Source: Cyclobacterium sp. 1_MG-2023 (GTDB lineage Bacteria; Bacteroidota; Bacteroidia; Cytophagales; Cyclobacteriaceae). Taken from it: DNA of 64,000 bases. The position numbers and the translations under genes were made by a program. Positions 16,706 through 25,953 of this stretch are shown one piece after another. A model generated the notes under the pieces. The model made no database searches. It was given only the letters and a program-made list of their open reading frames with translations, and was not told where the DNA came from. The stretch is taken from NCBI RefSeq assembly GCF_030546805.1, contig NZ_JAUOPC010000002.1:1-64000 (forward strand), in the 5' to 3' direction. The stretch's first letter is position 1. Each line of letters begins with the position of its first letter.

Positions 16706-18461
16706 TGTCAATTCTGTAGGCTGCATTCAATAGCCCTACGTGGCTGTAGGTTTGGGGGAAATTACCCCACTGGCTACCTGTATGCTGGTCCACATCCTCT
16801 GAAAATAATTGCAAGTGGTTGCAATATTTACTGAGTGTCTCAAAACCTTCTAAAGCTTCATCCAAACGATTGACGCAGGCTAAGGCTTCAATGTACCAAA
16901 ATGCACATATTAAAAAAGTGGTTTCTGGAGCGCCAAAATCATCTTGATGTTTGTACCTGTAAAACAAATAGTTTTTGGCCAAGAGGTCTTCTTCCAATGC
17001 TTTCAAATGATCGTTGGCTTTTTCTATATCGTCACCAAAATATCCCATGGTGATCAATTGCAAGGTGCTCGCATCCATGTGTTTGGACCCTATGGCTTGT
17101 GCATAAGCTTTTCTTTCAGGGATATAACAAGCTTCTATTTTTTGGATGGATTTATTTTTCAAATCGATGGCTTTTTCCATCATTTCTGTGTCGTTCATCC
17201 TTTCCGCTATTTTGATGGCCGCACATGATCCCGCCCAATGGAATAGAAAGGTGTAACAGTGCTCTTGCTGTAAATTTCTAAATTCCCACAGTCCGGCATC
17301 TTTTTCATCCATTGTCTCTTCTATTTTATCAAGTAGGTTATTGATAAAAGGTTTTGAATGACTTTTTTCGGATTCTACGAATCTTTTGTCAGCGTAAAGA
17401 GGGAGTAAGGTTACCAATACTTGTCCATAAAGGTCGTTTTGAATATGGGTATAAGCATCGTTTCCAAACCTGACGGGTTTTTCTCCTTTGTAACCGTCCA
17501 GATCGGAGATTATCTCAATAAGTTTGGATGAACCAGTAATCGCATACAGGGGCTGATACCTGCCTCTATTGTCTGTTGGGAGATTTTGTAAATATTCAAA
17601 ATACCTTTCCAGTTCCTCAAAATGGCCAAGATGATTAAAAACATTCAGGGTATAGTAAGCATCTCTCATCCAACAATACCGGTAATCCCAATTTCTTGTT
17701 GAGCCGGGAGATTCAGGCAGGCTGGAAGTGGAAGAGGCAATAATCCCACCAGTATCTTCGTATTGGTGAATTTTCAGAATCAGAGAAGATCGGACCACCA
17801 ACCTCTGGTGAAAATTCGGGATACTTGTGGATTTCACCCAATTTCTCCAATATTTGAGTGTGGCAATTAAAAATTTCTCAACTGTACTTTCTATAGGGGC
17901 TTCCAAAGGACTGCCATAAGTAAGCACCAAATATACTGTCTTTTGAAGATGGAAAGCCTCGTCCTCCATTATATAAGTAATGGAGCAGTTGGTTGTAAGT
18001 CTCACTTCTTGATCTCTTCCTGAGTATTGGATGTGATTGCTTTCCGGAATCGCTTTTAGTTTATTTTTACCATAGTCAGAAACGGGATGGCAATTGATTT
18101 TGATCTTAGGCTCACCTTTAATCGGCTTAATTTTACGGATTACCATTGATGGTTTAAAATACCTTTCGTAATTGAAAAACCTTGGGGCAAAATCTGTTAC
18201 TTTATAAGCCTCTCCATCGGCCGTTTCAATAAATGTATCTAGGATGTTTGAATTTTCACGGTACTCTTGGCGAGAAGTAAAGTTATTGTCAGGAGGCAGG
18301 ATGGTGAATTCTCCGCCTTTTTCCTTATCAAGCATGCTGCCAAATAAAAAATCACTGTCAAACCTTGGCATACAAAGCCAACTTATATTTGTGTTTTTTT
18401 CGATGTGAGCGATATAGCTACAATTGCCAATTAGTCCGGTGCCGTAGGTGTGTTTTTCCAT
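16674..18461 (-). CDS. Glycoside hydrolase family 15 protein
   Basis: The 595-residue product matches bacterial GH15 enzymes (glucoamylase/trehalase-like), which release glucose by an inverting mechanism. An N-terminal beta-sandwich (1-190, opening GLIGNCSYIAHI and ISWLCMPRFDS) precedes an alpha/alpha barrel with RNWDYRYCWMRDA at 256-268. The likely general acid is E393 (GLWEFR) and the likely general base E513 (APETTFL). There is no signal peptide, so it should be cytosolic, perhaps acting on trehalose or stored glucan. The promoter should lie in the 121 bp before it. Confidence 0.88.
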   Translation of the reverse strand: MEKHTYGTGLIGNCSYIAHIEKNTNISWLCMPRFDSDFLFGSMLDKEKGGEFTILPPDNNFTSRQEYRENSNILDTFIETADGEAYKVTDFAPRFFNYERYFKPSMVIRKIKPIKGEPKIKINCHPVSDYGKNKLKAIPESNHIQYSGRDQEVRLTTNCSITYIMEDEAFHLQKTVYLVLTYGSPLEAPIESTVEKFLIATLKYWRNWVKSTSIPNFHQRLVVRSSLILKIHQYEDTGGIIASSTSSLPESPGSTRNWDYRYCWMRDAYYTLNVFNHLGHFEELERYFEYLQNLPTDNRGRYQPLYAITGSSKLIEIISDLDGYKGEKPVRFGNDAYTHIQNDLYGQVLVTLLPLYADKRFVESEKSHSKPFINNLLDKIEETMDEKDAGLWEFRNLQQEHCYTFLFHWAGSCAAIKIAERMNDTEMMEKAIDLKNKSIQKIEACYIPERKAYAQAIGSKHMDASTLQLITMGYFGDDIEKANDHLKALEEDLLAKNYLFYRYKHQDDFGAPETTFLICAFWYIEALACVNRLDEALEGFETLSKYCNHLQLFSEDVDQHTGSQWGNFPQTYSHVGLLNAAYRIDKKLDKPNFIL

Positions 18462-18582
18462 AAAAGTAGGATGTATTTAGAATGATTAGATTATTGGTTT
18501 TTTAACAATATGAAACCAAAAACCGCCATCGGTGGTACAAGTTATTAAAAATATTGTGCTTTATTAGTGATTTGATAATAAT

Positions 18583-19086
18583 TTATTGTATGATTTTTAA
18601 AAATTTTCTTGGGACATTCACGAGCATACTTTGATTAATGCTGGGAATACGGATAATAAAGTAATCCTGATTGGACTTTTTAATACATTCTCCTTGCAAA
18701 CCTTGCAAAGGCCCCCCGAGAATTTTAACGGTTTCTCCTTTTTCAATATTATCAGTGTCAACTTCTACAGAAACCCCCGTTTCAATGATGCGTTGGATGG
18801 TTTCAATTTCTTCTTGTTGTATGTAGGAATGTTCCCCGGAAAAGTTGATAAACTTAACTGCTCCCGTTACTTGTAGCGATTCCCATAATCTCTCTTTGCT
18901 TGTATGAACGAAAACATAACCGTTGAATAAAGGTTTTTGAATTTTTTTCTTTCGATCACTCCACTGTCTAATTTCTTCAACCATAGGGAGGTACACTTCT
19001 GTGCCCTTCTCTTTTAGCCTCTCGGCTACTTTTTTTTCTGCTCTTGGGGCGGTGTACATCACATACCAATTAAGCTTTTCAGTCAT
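18583..19086 (-). CDS. UpxY-family transcription antiterminator (NusG paralogue)
   Basis: The 167-residue protein is a specialised NusG paralogue of the UpxY/RfaH kind. It has a NGN domain (1-110, WYVMYTAPRAEKKVAERL, PLFNGYVFVH) and a C-terminal KOW motif (GETVKILGGPLQGLQGE). In Bacteroides, UpxY proteins let RNA polymerase read through the long leaders of their own capsule operons. Here the gene is transcribed away from the manC operon that begins 384 bp off, rather than being its first gene. Control of the exopolysaccharide locus is inferred from position. Confidence 0.88.
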   Translation of the reverse strand: MTEKLNWYVMYTAPRAEKKVAERLKEKGTEVYLPMVEEIRQWSDRKKKIQKPLFNGYVFVHTSKERLWESLQVTGAVKFINFSGEHSYIQQEEIETIQRIIETGVSVEVDTDNIEKGETVKILGGPLQGLQGECIKKSNQDYFIIRIPSINQSMLVNVPRKFLKIIQ

Positions 19087-19470
19087 ATTTTACTTAGGGT
19101 TAAAATCCGAAAGTACCAAAAATATTGGCCATACTTCAAATATGAAATGATAAAAAAAATATTTTTTCTAAAAATTAACCTTTTTCTACAACTACAAAAC
19201 AATATAAATGTGTTTTAAATATAATAAAATGCTATTTAAAAAAATATTAACACAATAGGCAATTTTTAATTACTTTTGTATCAGGCTTTATTTACATATT
19301 GTTTTAGTTTTAACAAATTAAAAAGCCTCTAATTTTGTTAGGTATTTTTGTTGTTACCACCTATTTTTGAAAAATATTAAAGAACCTATTTTGAATTTTA
19401 ATTGATTATATTTTGTGGAAAGGTAGTCAAATAGGTTTTGGTCTACCACTAACAGTGAAAATGCAAATAC
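19087..19470. other. Divergent regulatory region, upxY / manC
   Basis: This 384-bp AT-rich region should contain the promoters of upxY and of the exopolysaccharide operon. TAnnTTTG-type boxes appear on the + strand at 19271-19278, 19330-19337 and 19343-19350, and one on the - strand at 19117-19124. None has a well-spaced TTTG partner, so the start site is not decided. No coding frame is seen. Confidence 0.4.
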
Positions 19471-20466
19471 ATGAAAATCGTTAATGTAATATTATCAGGG
19501 GGAGTAGGCAGTAGATTGTGGCCTCTGTCCCGGAAAAGCAGACCCAAACAATATTTACCCATTTTTGAAGATCAATCACTTTTTGAGAAAACTGTTATTA
19601 GAAATTCAAAAGTATGCAACCAGGTAATGGTGGTGGGAGGAGTAGACAACTACCAACTCTCAAGAGATATTTTAAATAAAGAAGAAAGCGCCAATTATTT
19701 GGAATTGGTAGAAGCAGCACCTAGAAATACAGCTGCAGCTATAGCCTTTGCAGCACTTTCATTACCTGAAGACGCAATCATGTTGGTTACCCCTTCAGAT
19801 CATTTGATTGGGGATCAAGAGGTGTATGATGCGTCAATAAATCAGGCGATTGAAATGGCCAAAAAGGGTTTTTTGGTTACTTTCGGACTTATTCCTAGTA
19901 AACCCGAAACAGGATTTGGATACATTGAGCATGAGGGGAACGATGTACTTGGCTTTAGAGAAAAACCAGGTTTAGCACAAGCTCAGTCCTATTTGGATCA
20001 AGGAAACTTTTTATGGAATAGCGGCATGTTCTGCTTTGAGGCAGGAACTTATCTAAGTGAACTGAAAAAACATGAGCCGGAAGTTTATAAAACTTCTAAA
20101 ATAGCTTTAGAGAATGCTAAGGATGGCTTTTTGCCACTGGATTTAAGTATGAAAATTCCATCAATTAGTGTAGATTATGCTGTGATGGAAAAATCAGACA
20201 AAATTAAAGTAGTACCTTCAAGCTTTTCATGGTCAGACATGGGGTCGTTTGAAGCCTTGTTCGATTATTATCCTGAGGGAAGTAAGGAAAAGATAGATGG
20301 GAATTTAGTATTGGGCTCCGGAAAACATGTTGAATTTGTAGGCTTGGAAGACGTTGTGTTGGTGGAGACAAAGGATGCTATTCTTGTTTTGAACCGGAGT
20401 AATGCACAAGATGTTAAAAAAGTATATGAACGTTTGGAAAAGGAAAATCCAGGATTACTAAGTTAA
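19471..20466 (+). CDS. manC: Mannose-1-phosphate guanylyltransferase
   Basis: The 331-residue protein joins GTP and mannose-1-phosphate to make GDP-mannose. The nucleotidyltransferase signature is complete at residues 9-29 (SGGVGSRLWPLSR, then RPKQYLP). EAAPRNTAAAIAFAA, GFREKPG and WNSGMF are also family blocks. It lacks the C-terminal isomerase domain of the longer bifunctional type. It is the first gene of a run of same-strand genes and feeds the two GDP-sugar enzymes directly downstream. Confidence 0.93.
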   Translation: MKIVNVILSGGVGSRLWPLSRKSRPKQYLPIFEDQSLFEKTVIRNSKVCNQVMVVGGVDNYQLSRDILNKEESANYLELVEAAPRNTAAAIAFAALSLPEDAIMLVTPSDHLIGDQEVYDASINQAIEMAKKGFLVTFGLIPSKPETGFGYIEHEGNDVLGFREKPGLAQAQSYLDQGNFLWNSGMFCFEAGTYLSELKKHEPEVYKTSKIALENAKDGFLPLDLSMKIPSISVDYAVMEKSDKIKVVPSSFSWSDMGSFEALFDYYPEGSKEKIDGNLVLGSGKHVEFVGLEDVVLVETKDAILVLNRSNAQDVKKVYERLEKENPGLLS

Positions 20467-20470
20467 GGAA

Positions 20471-21424
20471 ATGGTAGATAAAAACACTAAAATATATATT
20501 GCAGGGCACCGAGGAATGGTAGGTTCTGCTATTCAAAGGTCTCTTGAAAGTAAGGGATATACAAATATTATAGGCTTTAGTAGTAAAGACCTGGATTTGA
20601 CCAATCAGTTAGCTGTTAAAGATTTTTTTGAAAAAGAAAAACCACAAATAGTAATTGATGCAGCTGCAAGGGTAGGAGGAATTCTGGCCAATAATAATTA
20701 TCCATATACTTTTCTTATGGATAATATGTTGATTCAAAATAATTTGATCAACTGTTCTCACCAGTATGGGGTGGAAAAGTTTATTTTCCTTGGAAGCTCT
20801 TGTATTTATCCTAAGTTGGCACCTCAGCCATTGAAAGAGGATAGTCTACTCACCTCCTCATTGGAGCCAACCAATGAATGGTATGCTTTGGCAAAAATCA
20901 CAGGCGTCAAGGCTTGTGATGCGATTCGAAAGCAATATGGTAAAGACTTTATAAGTTTAATGCCTACCAATCTTTATGGTCCTTACGATAATTTTGATTT
21001 GGAGACTTCACATGTGATGCCTGCCATGATCAGGAAATTTCATGAGGCCAAAGAAAATGACAACAGCCCAGTTACCCTCTGGGGCTCAGGCTCTCCTATG
21101 AGAGAGTTTTTACATGTAAATGATATGGCAGATGCTGTTGTATTTGCTGTTGAAAATAGCTTTAAAGATAATCTTTACAATGTAGGGACAGGTAAAGATT
21201 TAACCATAAAATCCCTAGCGGAACTGATTCAAAAAATTACAGGACATACTGGTGAAATTGAGTGGGATAGTGAAAAGCCTGATGGTACTCCTCGTAAATT
21301 AATGGATGTGAGTAAAATGTCTGATGCCGGATGGCAGGCAAAAATTGGCCTTGAGGAGGGTGTAAGAGAAACCTACGAATGGTTTTTGAATAACATCGGC
21401 CAGTATAAACAAGTGAAACTTTAA
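20471..21424 (+). CDS. fcl: GDP-L-fucose synthase
   Basis: The 317-residue SDR-family enzyme converts GDP-4-keto-6-deoxymannose to GDP-L-fucose. It shows the NADPH-binding AGHRGMVGSA at 11-20, GSSCIYPK at 108-115, and the catalytic Y138-x3-K142 in WYALAKITG. It starts 4 bp after the manC stop and precedes gmd by 37 bp. The order is reversed relative to the pathway, where gmd acts first, which is common. Together the three genes give a complete route from mannose-1-phosphate to GDP-L-fucose. Confidence 0.94.
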   Translation: MVDKNTKIYIAGHRGMVGSAIQRSLESKGYTNIIGFSSKDLDLTNQLAVKDFFEKEKPQIVIDAAARVGGILANNNYPYTFLMDNMLIQNNLINCSHQYGVEKFIFLGSSCIYPKLAPQPLKEDSLLTSSLEPTNEWYALAKITGVKACDAIRKQYGKDFISLMPTNLYGPYDNFDLETSHVMPAMIRKFHEAKENDNSPVTLWGSGSPMREFLHVNDMADAVVFAVENSFKDNLYNVGTGKDLTIKSLAELIQKITGHTGEIEWDSEKPDGTPRKLMDVSKMSDAGWQAKIGLEEGVRETYEWFLNNIGQYKQVKL

Positions 21425-21461
21425 CTATAAAATTTATTAATTTAACAGCTCATTAATTTAG

Positions 21462-22607
21462 ATGTCTATGAAAACGGCGTTAATAACAGGTATAACAGGA
21501 CAGGATGGTGCTTATCTTGCAGAACTCTTATTGTCAAAAGGATATATTGTTCACGGAATAAAAAGGAGAGCCTCTTTGTTTAATACAGATAGGATTGATC
21601 ACCTTTACCAAGATCCACATGAAGACGAAAAGCGTTTATTCCTTCATTATGGTGACTTGACAGATTCAATGAACTTGACAAGAATCATCCAGGAAACTAA
21701 ACCGGATGAAATTTACAATCTGGCAGCAATGAGTCACGTAAAAGTGAGCTTTGACACCCCAGAATATACGGCAAATGCTGATGGAATAGGTACCCTAAGG
21801 ATTTTGGAAGCTGTACGTCTATTGGGAATGGAAAAAAGCACCAAAATTTATCAAGCATCTACTTCTGAGCTTTATGGTTTGGTACAGGCAGTTCCTCAGT
21901 CAGAAACTACCCCGTTCTATCCAAGATCTCCTTATGCTGTTGCTAAGCTTTATGGTTATTGGATAACCGTGAATTACAGAGAAGCTTACGGTATGTATGC
22001 TTGTAATGGTATCCTATTCAACCATGAATCCCCTTTAAGAGGTGAAACTTTTGTAACCAGAAAAATTACTAGAGCTGTTGCAAAAATTGCATTGGGTTTT
22101 CAGAAAAACCTTTATATGGGAAACTTAGATGCCAAAAGAGATTGGGGACATGCTAAGGATTATGTTGATGCCATGTGGAGAATACTTCAGCAAGACGAAC
22201 CTGAAGATTATGTGATCGCTACAGGGGTAACTACTAAAGTAAGAGACTTTATTAAAATGGCTTTTGAATTAGTTGGATTTACCTTGAAGTTCGAAGGTGA
22301 AGGTTTGGAAGAAAAAGGGATTTTAGAATCCATTGACAAAGAAAAAGCATTTGAGGTTCTGGGAACTTCAACTTTTAATGTAAAAGTTGGTGATGTTTTG
22401 GTTAATGTTGACCCGGCATATTTTAGACCTACCGAGGTTGATTTATTAATTGGTGATCCTAATAAGGCGATGACCAAACTGGACTGGAAACCAAAATATG
22501 ATCTAAAACTATTGGTTGAAGACATGGTTCTTTCAGACGTAAGTTTGTTTAAAAGAGATGTTCACCTAATGAAAGGTGGTCACAAAGTCTTAAATCAGGC
22601 TGAATAG
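21462..22607 (+). CDS. gmd: GDP-mannose 4,6-dehydratase
   Basis: The 381-residue SDR enzyme makes GDP-4-keto-6-deoxy-D-mannose. It has the glycine-rich [14 protein letters not shown] at 10-23, STSELYG at 133-139, YAVAKLYG with Y158 and K162, and the [15 protein letters not shown] block specific to Gmd. It is followed by a strong terminator, so manC-fcl-gmd can be a separate transcript from the export genes that follow. A second in-frame ATG lies two codons in. Confidence 0.95.
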   Translation: MSMKTALITGITGQDGAYLAELLLSKGYIVHGIKRRASLFNTDRIDHLYQDPHEDEKRLFLHYGDLTDSMNLTRIIQETKPDEIYNLAAMSHVKVSFDTPEYTANADGIGTLRILEAVRLLGMEKSTKIYQASTSELYGLVQAVPQSETTPFYPRSPYAVAKLYGYWITVNYREAYGMYACNGILFNHESPLRGETFVTRKITRAVAKIALGFQKNLYMGNLDAKRDWGHAKDYVDAMWRILQQDEPEDYVIATGVTTKVRDFIKMAFELVGFTLKFEGEGLEEKGILESIDKEKAFEVLGTSTFNVKVGDVLVNVDPAYFRPTEVDLLIGDPNKAMTKLDWKPKYDLKLLVEDMVLSDVSLFKRDVHLMKGGHKVLNQAE

Positions 22608-22635
22608 TCATTTTATTAAACAATTGAGTTTAATA

Positions 22636-22675
22636 GGGAGCAAAACATTTATTTGTTTTGCTCCTTTATATTTTA
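22636..22675 (+). terminator. Rho-independent terminator after gmd
   Basis: An 11-bp perfect stem (22637-22647 with 22654-22664) with a 6-base loop is followed by a T-rich tract. It lies 29 bp after the gmd stop and separates the GDP-fucose genes from the export operon. Confidence 0.8.
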
Positions 22676-23103
22676 CAGAAATTTGAATTAATTTTGTATA
22701 CTGTTATTTAAGTTTGGAAATTAATTGTACTTCACTTTTTAGTCTAACCTCATAGTTATACGGTTAGAGGAACCCTTTTCTTTTTAAACAAACCTTAAAA
22801 TAGAGATTCCGTATTTACCAATGGTTTAATTTATGTTCACTTTCCATTGTGAAAAGTTCCATTAAATTTCGACCAGTAAGACTATGGATTTAAAAATTCC
22901 ATGTTATGTTAATTCCATAGGTATTGCTTACTTTTGTGGTGTAATTTGAATAGGGCCAATTCTTTGTGCAATTGGGCCATTTCATTGATGGAATGCTCTA
23001 TTACTAAATGTAACTGAGGTGGCGAAGCTGTAGGTTTTTGTAAACATGAATCTCCAAAAATTCATCAGTTTTTATTCTTCCTTTAAATTAAAGAATCCTT
23101 AAA
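22676..23103. other. Leader region of the export operon
   Basis: These 428 bp contain no coding frame. A TAnnTTTG-type box (TACTTTTG, 22929-22936) would give a leader of about 160 nt before the SLBB protein gene. A small hairpin (22743-22749 with 22762-22768) lies upstream of that box. A long untranslated leader would be the expected site of action for the nearby UpxY antiterminator; this is inference. Confidence 0.35.
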
Positions 23104-25725
23104 ATGATCAGTAAATTCATTCATAACTTAAGATTTTCACCAATAATACTTCTTCTTTTTGTTGGTTCAATAGGTTATAGCCAGTCTATTCAAGACATAC
23201 AAAACCTTAAAGTAGACGAGCTTTCAGATGCTCAGATAGAGCAATTGATAAAACGCGCAGAATCTTCCGGTATGAATGAAGTTCAACTGGAAGCCATGGC
23301 CAGGGAGAAAGGTATGCCGGCAACTGAGATTGCTAAACTACGGCAGCGTATTGAATCCTTAAAGTCCGGGAATAATGAAGAAGCAGCCGGTAGAAGTACC
23401 GGAAGAAATAGTCAGAGAGAGGTAGTGGATGCAGACCAGCAACAAAATGTTTTTGATAGCTTAAGGAAAGCTGATCCTTATTATGACCTCAGTCCTCAAC
23501 AAAAAAAGATTTTTGGCTATACTTTGTTTCACAATCAAGAATTAAATTTCAATCCTAATTTAAATATACCTACACCTGAAAGTTATATACTCGGGACAGG
23601 GGATCAGATTTTGGTAGATGTTTATGGTGCCTCTCAGGCTGCCTTTGATATGACAGTTTCCCCTGAAGGTAAAATCTTAATTCCAAATGTTGGTCCTGTA
23701 AATATTGGTGGTTCCAGTGTGGAAAGTGCTAGGTTAAGGGTAAAGAACGCTTTAGGGCAAATTTATTCAGGATTGAAAGGGGCGAATCCAAATACATTTT
23801 TACAATTACGAGTGGGGAATATAAGGAGCATTCAGGTGACCATGGCCGGAGAATTGAACAAGCCGGGAACCTATACTTTGCCTTCCTTTGCCAATGTTTT
23901 CAATGCCCTTTATTTGGCAGGTGGACCAAATGAAATTGGTTCGTTTAGAAATATCCAGGTTTATAGAGACAGCAAATCTGTAGGACAGGTGGATGTGTAT
24001 GATTTTTTGGTGAATGGAAACCAGAAGGGGAATATTGTTTTACAAGACAATGATGTAGTGATCGTACCCCCTATTCAGACAAGGGTGGAACTGGAAGGCC
24101 CGGTCCGCCGATCTGGACTATTTGAAGTTAAGGGGGATGAAAATATTCATGATTTATTGACATTTGCAGGAGGTTTCAAAAGCGAGGCCTACAAGGAGCT
24201 TATAACAGTTAAAAGAACGACCAATCAAAATTTAAGAGTGGATAATATTTTCAACAAAGATTTTGATTCCTTTTCTATCAAGGATGGAGATTTGTTTGTG
24301 GTAGGTAGTATACTTGAAAGGTATGACAACAGGGTTCAAGTTTCTGGGGCTGTTTTCAGGCCCGGTGAATTTGCTATTACTGATGAGATGACTGTACGGT
24401 CACTTGTAGAGATTGCAGGAGGTCTTCGAGGAGATGCCTTTTCTGAAAGAGCCACATTATACAGAACAAACCCTGATTTTACCATGGAAGTTTTAACCCT
24501 GGACTTGGGTGCGATTCTTTCTGGGAATGCAGAAGATGTACCCCTTGTGCGTGAAGATATCTTAAATATTCCAAGTAAATATGATCTGAAAGAAGAGTAT
24601 TATGTGCAGATTTCGGGGGAAGTAAACAAGACCGGGGTATTCCAGTATGCAAAAAACATGACCGTAGCCGATTTGATTACCAAGGCCAGTGGTTTTAAAG
24701 AGTCTGCATCTAGCGCGAATATCGAGATAGCAAGGAGAGTGAAGGGGGAAGTTGGAGGTGAGATTGCAAAAATATTAACGGTTTCTATTGATGAAAACTT
24801 AAGAATAAGTGAAGCTGAGAGGGAAATAATTTTAGAACCCTTTGATCATGTATTTGTTAGAAAAAGCCCTGGTTTTCAAGAAGAAAAGATTGTATATGTA
24901 GAAGGTGAGGTTTTTTATCCCGGAGGCTTTACCCTTGAAAAAAGAGATGAGAGGATTTCCGATGTCCTAAAGCGGGCTGGAGGACTAAATAATTATGCCT
25001 ATCCTAAAGGAGCCACACTGATTAGAAGAACAGAGTTTTTTAAAACCAAGACAGAGGAAAACATTAAGCTTGAGCAATTGGAATCATTGCATAGGAATAT
25101 CATTCGTGAAGATGAGATTGAAAATGCTGAAGCAGAAGGGAAACTTTTAGAAAGGATTGATGATAGAATGGCGCTGCTTATGCATGAGGAGAGAAAAACC
25201 AACGAGGAGTTAAAACAGTCCGATAGTATATCCGAAGACAAATATCAATTCTTAGGTGAGGGAGACAGTACGGTAATGGAGGTAGCAACTAGAGATAAAG
25301 AGCTAATTGGTATAGATCTTATGAAAATTCTTTCTCAACCTGGCTCTAAGTATGATTTGATATTGCAAGAAGGAGATGTTATAAGTATTCCAAAAGAGCT
25401 GCAAACTGTTAGAATGCGAGGAGAAGTACTCTATCCAACTACGGCCAGGTATGACATGTCACGCGGTTTTAGAAATTATATATCAAGGGCCGGAGGTTTT
25501 ACGGAACAGGCTAGAAAATCTAGAGCTTACGTAGTCTATGCTAATGGAGATGTTCATCGAACCAATAAGTTCTTGTTCTTTAACTTTTTCCCTAAAATAG
25601 AGCCCGGAGCAGAGATAATTGTTCCGCAAAAGCCGAAACGTGAACCAATGTCTGTCCAAGCATGGATAGGAATAGCATCAAGTCTTGCAACTTTAGGGAT
25701 TTTGATAGACCGACTGTCTAATTAG
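23104..25725 (+). CDS. Large SLBB-domain polysaccharide export protein (Wza-like)
   Basis: The 873-residue protein has an N-terminal signal peptide (hydrophobic 12-24, ending near YSQS). A Poly_export domain follows at about 155-240 (YILGTGDQILVDVYG), then a series of SLBB-type repeats recognisable by recurring (E/A)GG or ARPG(E/T)(F/Y) turns at about 250, 330, 420, 510, 610 and 790. It ends with a hydrophobic segment (WIGIASSLATLGILI). Such proteins form the periplasmic and outer-membrane part of the export channel. It is more than twice the length of E. coli Wza, as is usual for Bacteroidetes. It lies at the head of the export operon. Confidence 0.88.
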   Translation: MISKFIHNLRFSPIILLLFVGSIGYSQSIQDIQNLKVDELSDAQIEQLIKRAESSGMNEVQLEAMAREKGMPATEIAKLRQRIESLKSGNNEEAAGRSTGRNSQREVVDADQQQNVFDSLRKADPYYDLSPQQKKIFGYTLFHNQELNFNPNLNIPTPESYILGTGDQILVDVYGASQAAFDMTVSPEGKILIPNVGPVNIGGSSVESARLRVKNALGQIYSGLKGANPNTFLQLRVGNIRSIQVTMAGELNKPGTYTLPSFANVFNALYLAGGPNEIGSFRNIQVYRDSKSVGQVDVYDFLVNGNQKGNIVLQDNDVVIVPPIQTRVELEGPVRRSGLFEVKGDENIHDLLTFAGGFKSEAYKELITVKRTTNQNLRVDNIFNKDFDSFSIKDGDLFVVGSILERYDNRVQVSGAVFRPGEFAITDEMTVRSLVEIAGGLRGDAFSERATLYRTNPDFTMEVLTLDLGAILSGNAEDVPLVREDILNIPSKYDLKEEYYVQISGEVNKTGVFQYAKNMTVADLITKASGFKESASSANIEIARRVKGEVGGEIAKILTVSIDENLRISEAEREIILEPFDHVFVRKSPGFQEEKIVYVEGEVFYPGGFTLEKRDERISDVLKRAGGLNNYAYPKGATLIRRTEFFKTKTEENIKLEQLESLHRNIIREDEIENAEAEGKLLERIDDRMALLMHEERKTNEELKQSDSISEDKYQFLGEGDSTVMEVATRDKELIGIDLMKILSQPGSKYDLILQEGDVISIPKELQTVRMRGEVLYPTTARYDMSRGFRNYISRAGGFTEQARKSRAYVVYANGDVHRTNKFLFFNFFPKIEPGAEIIVPQKPKREPMSVQAWIGIASSLATLGILIDRLSN

Positions 25726-25953
25726 CAAGTTTGTGTTTCACCCTTTCCAATCCATAATTGATAAGGGAGCCTGGAGGAATAGACCTGGTTTCACGATAAA
25801 TTGTGTAGGATTATTTAGAATGGTCAACCGTATTTTAAAGGAAAAAAGGGAATGGGTAAAGCATTTTTTCTTAATCCTAAATGGCTTTTTGAAAAAAATG
25901 AAGCGGGTATCATTGCAAACCTGAAATTTAAATTTAACAAGCGTTAATTTCTT

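Noticed and set aside
19471-22607. Colanic acid-type operon
   Set aside because: Only manC, fcl and gmd are shared; the assembly genes differ in type and order from the colanic acid cluster.
25733-25924. 63-codon frame between the SLBB and flippase genes
   Set aside because: No motif, no credible start signal and poor protein-like composition; treated as spacer.
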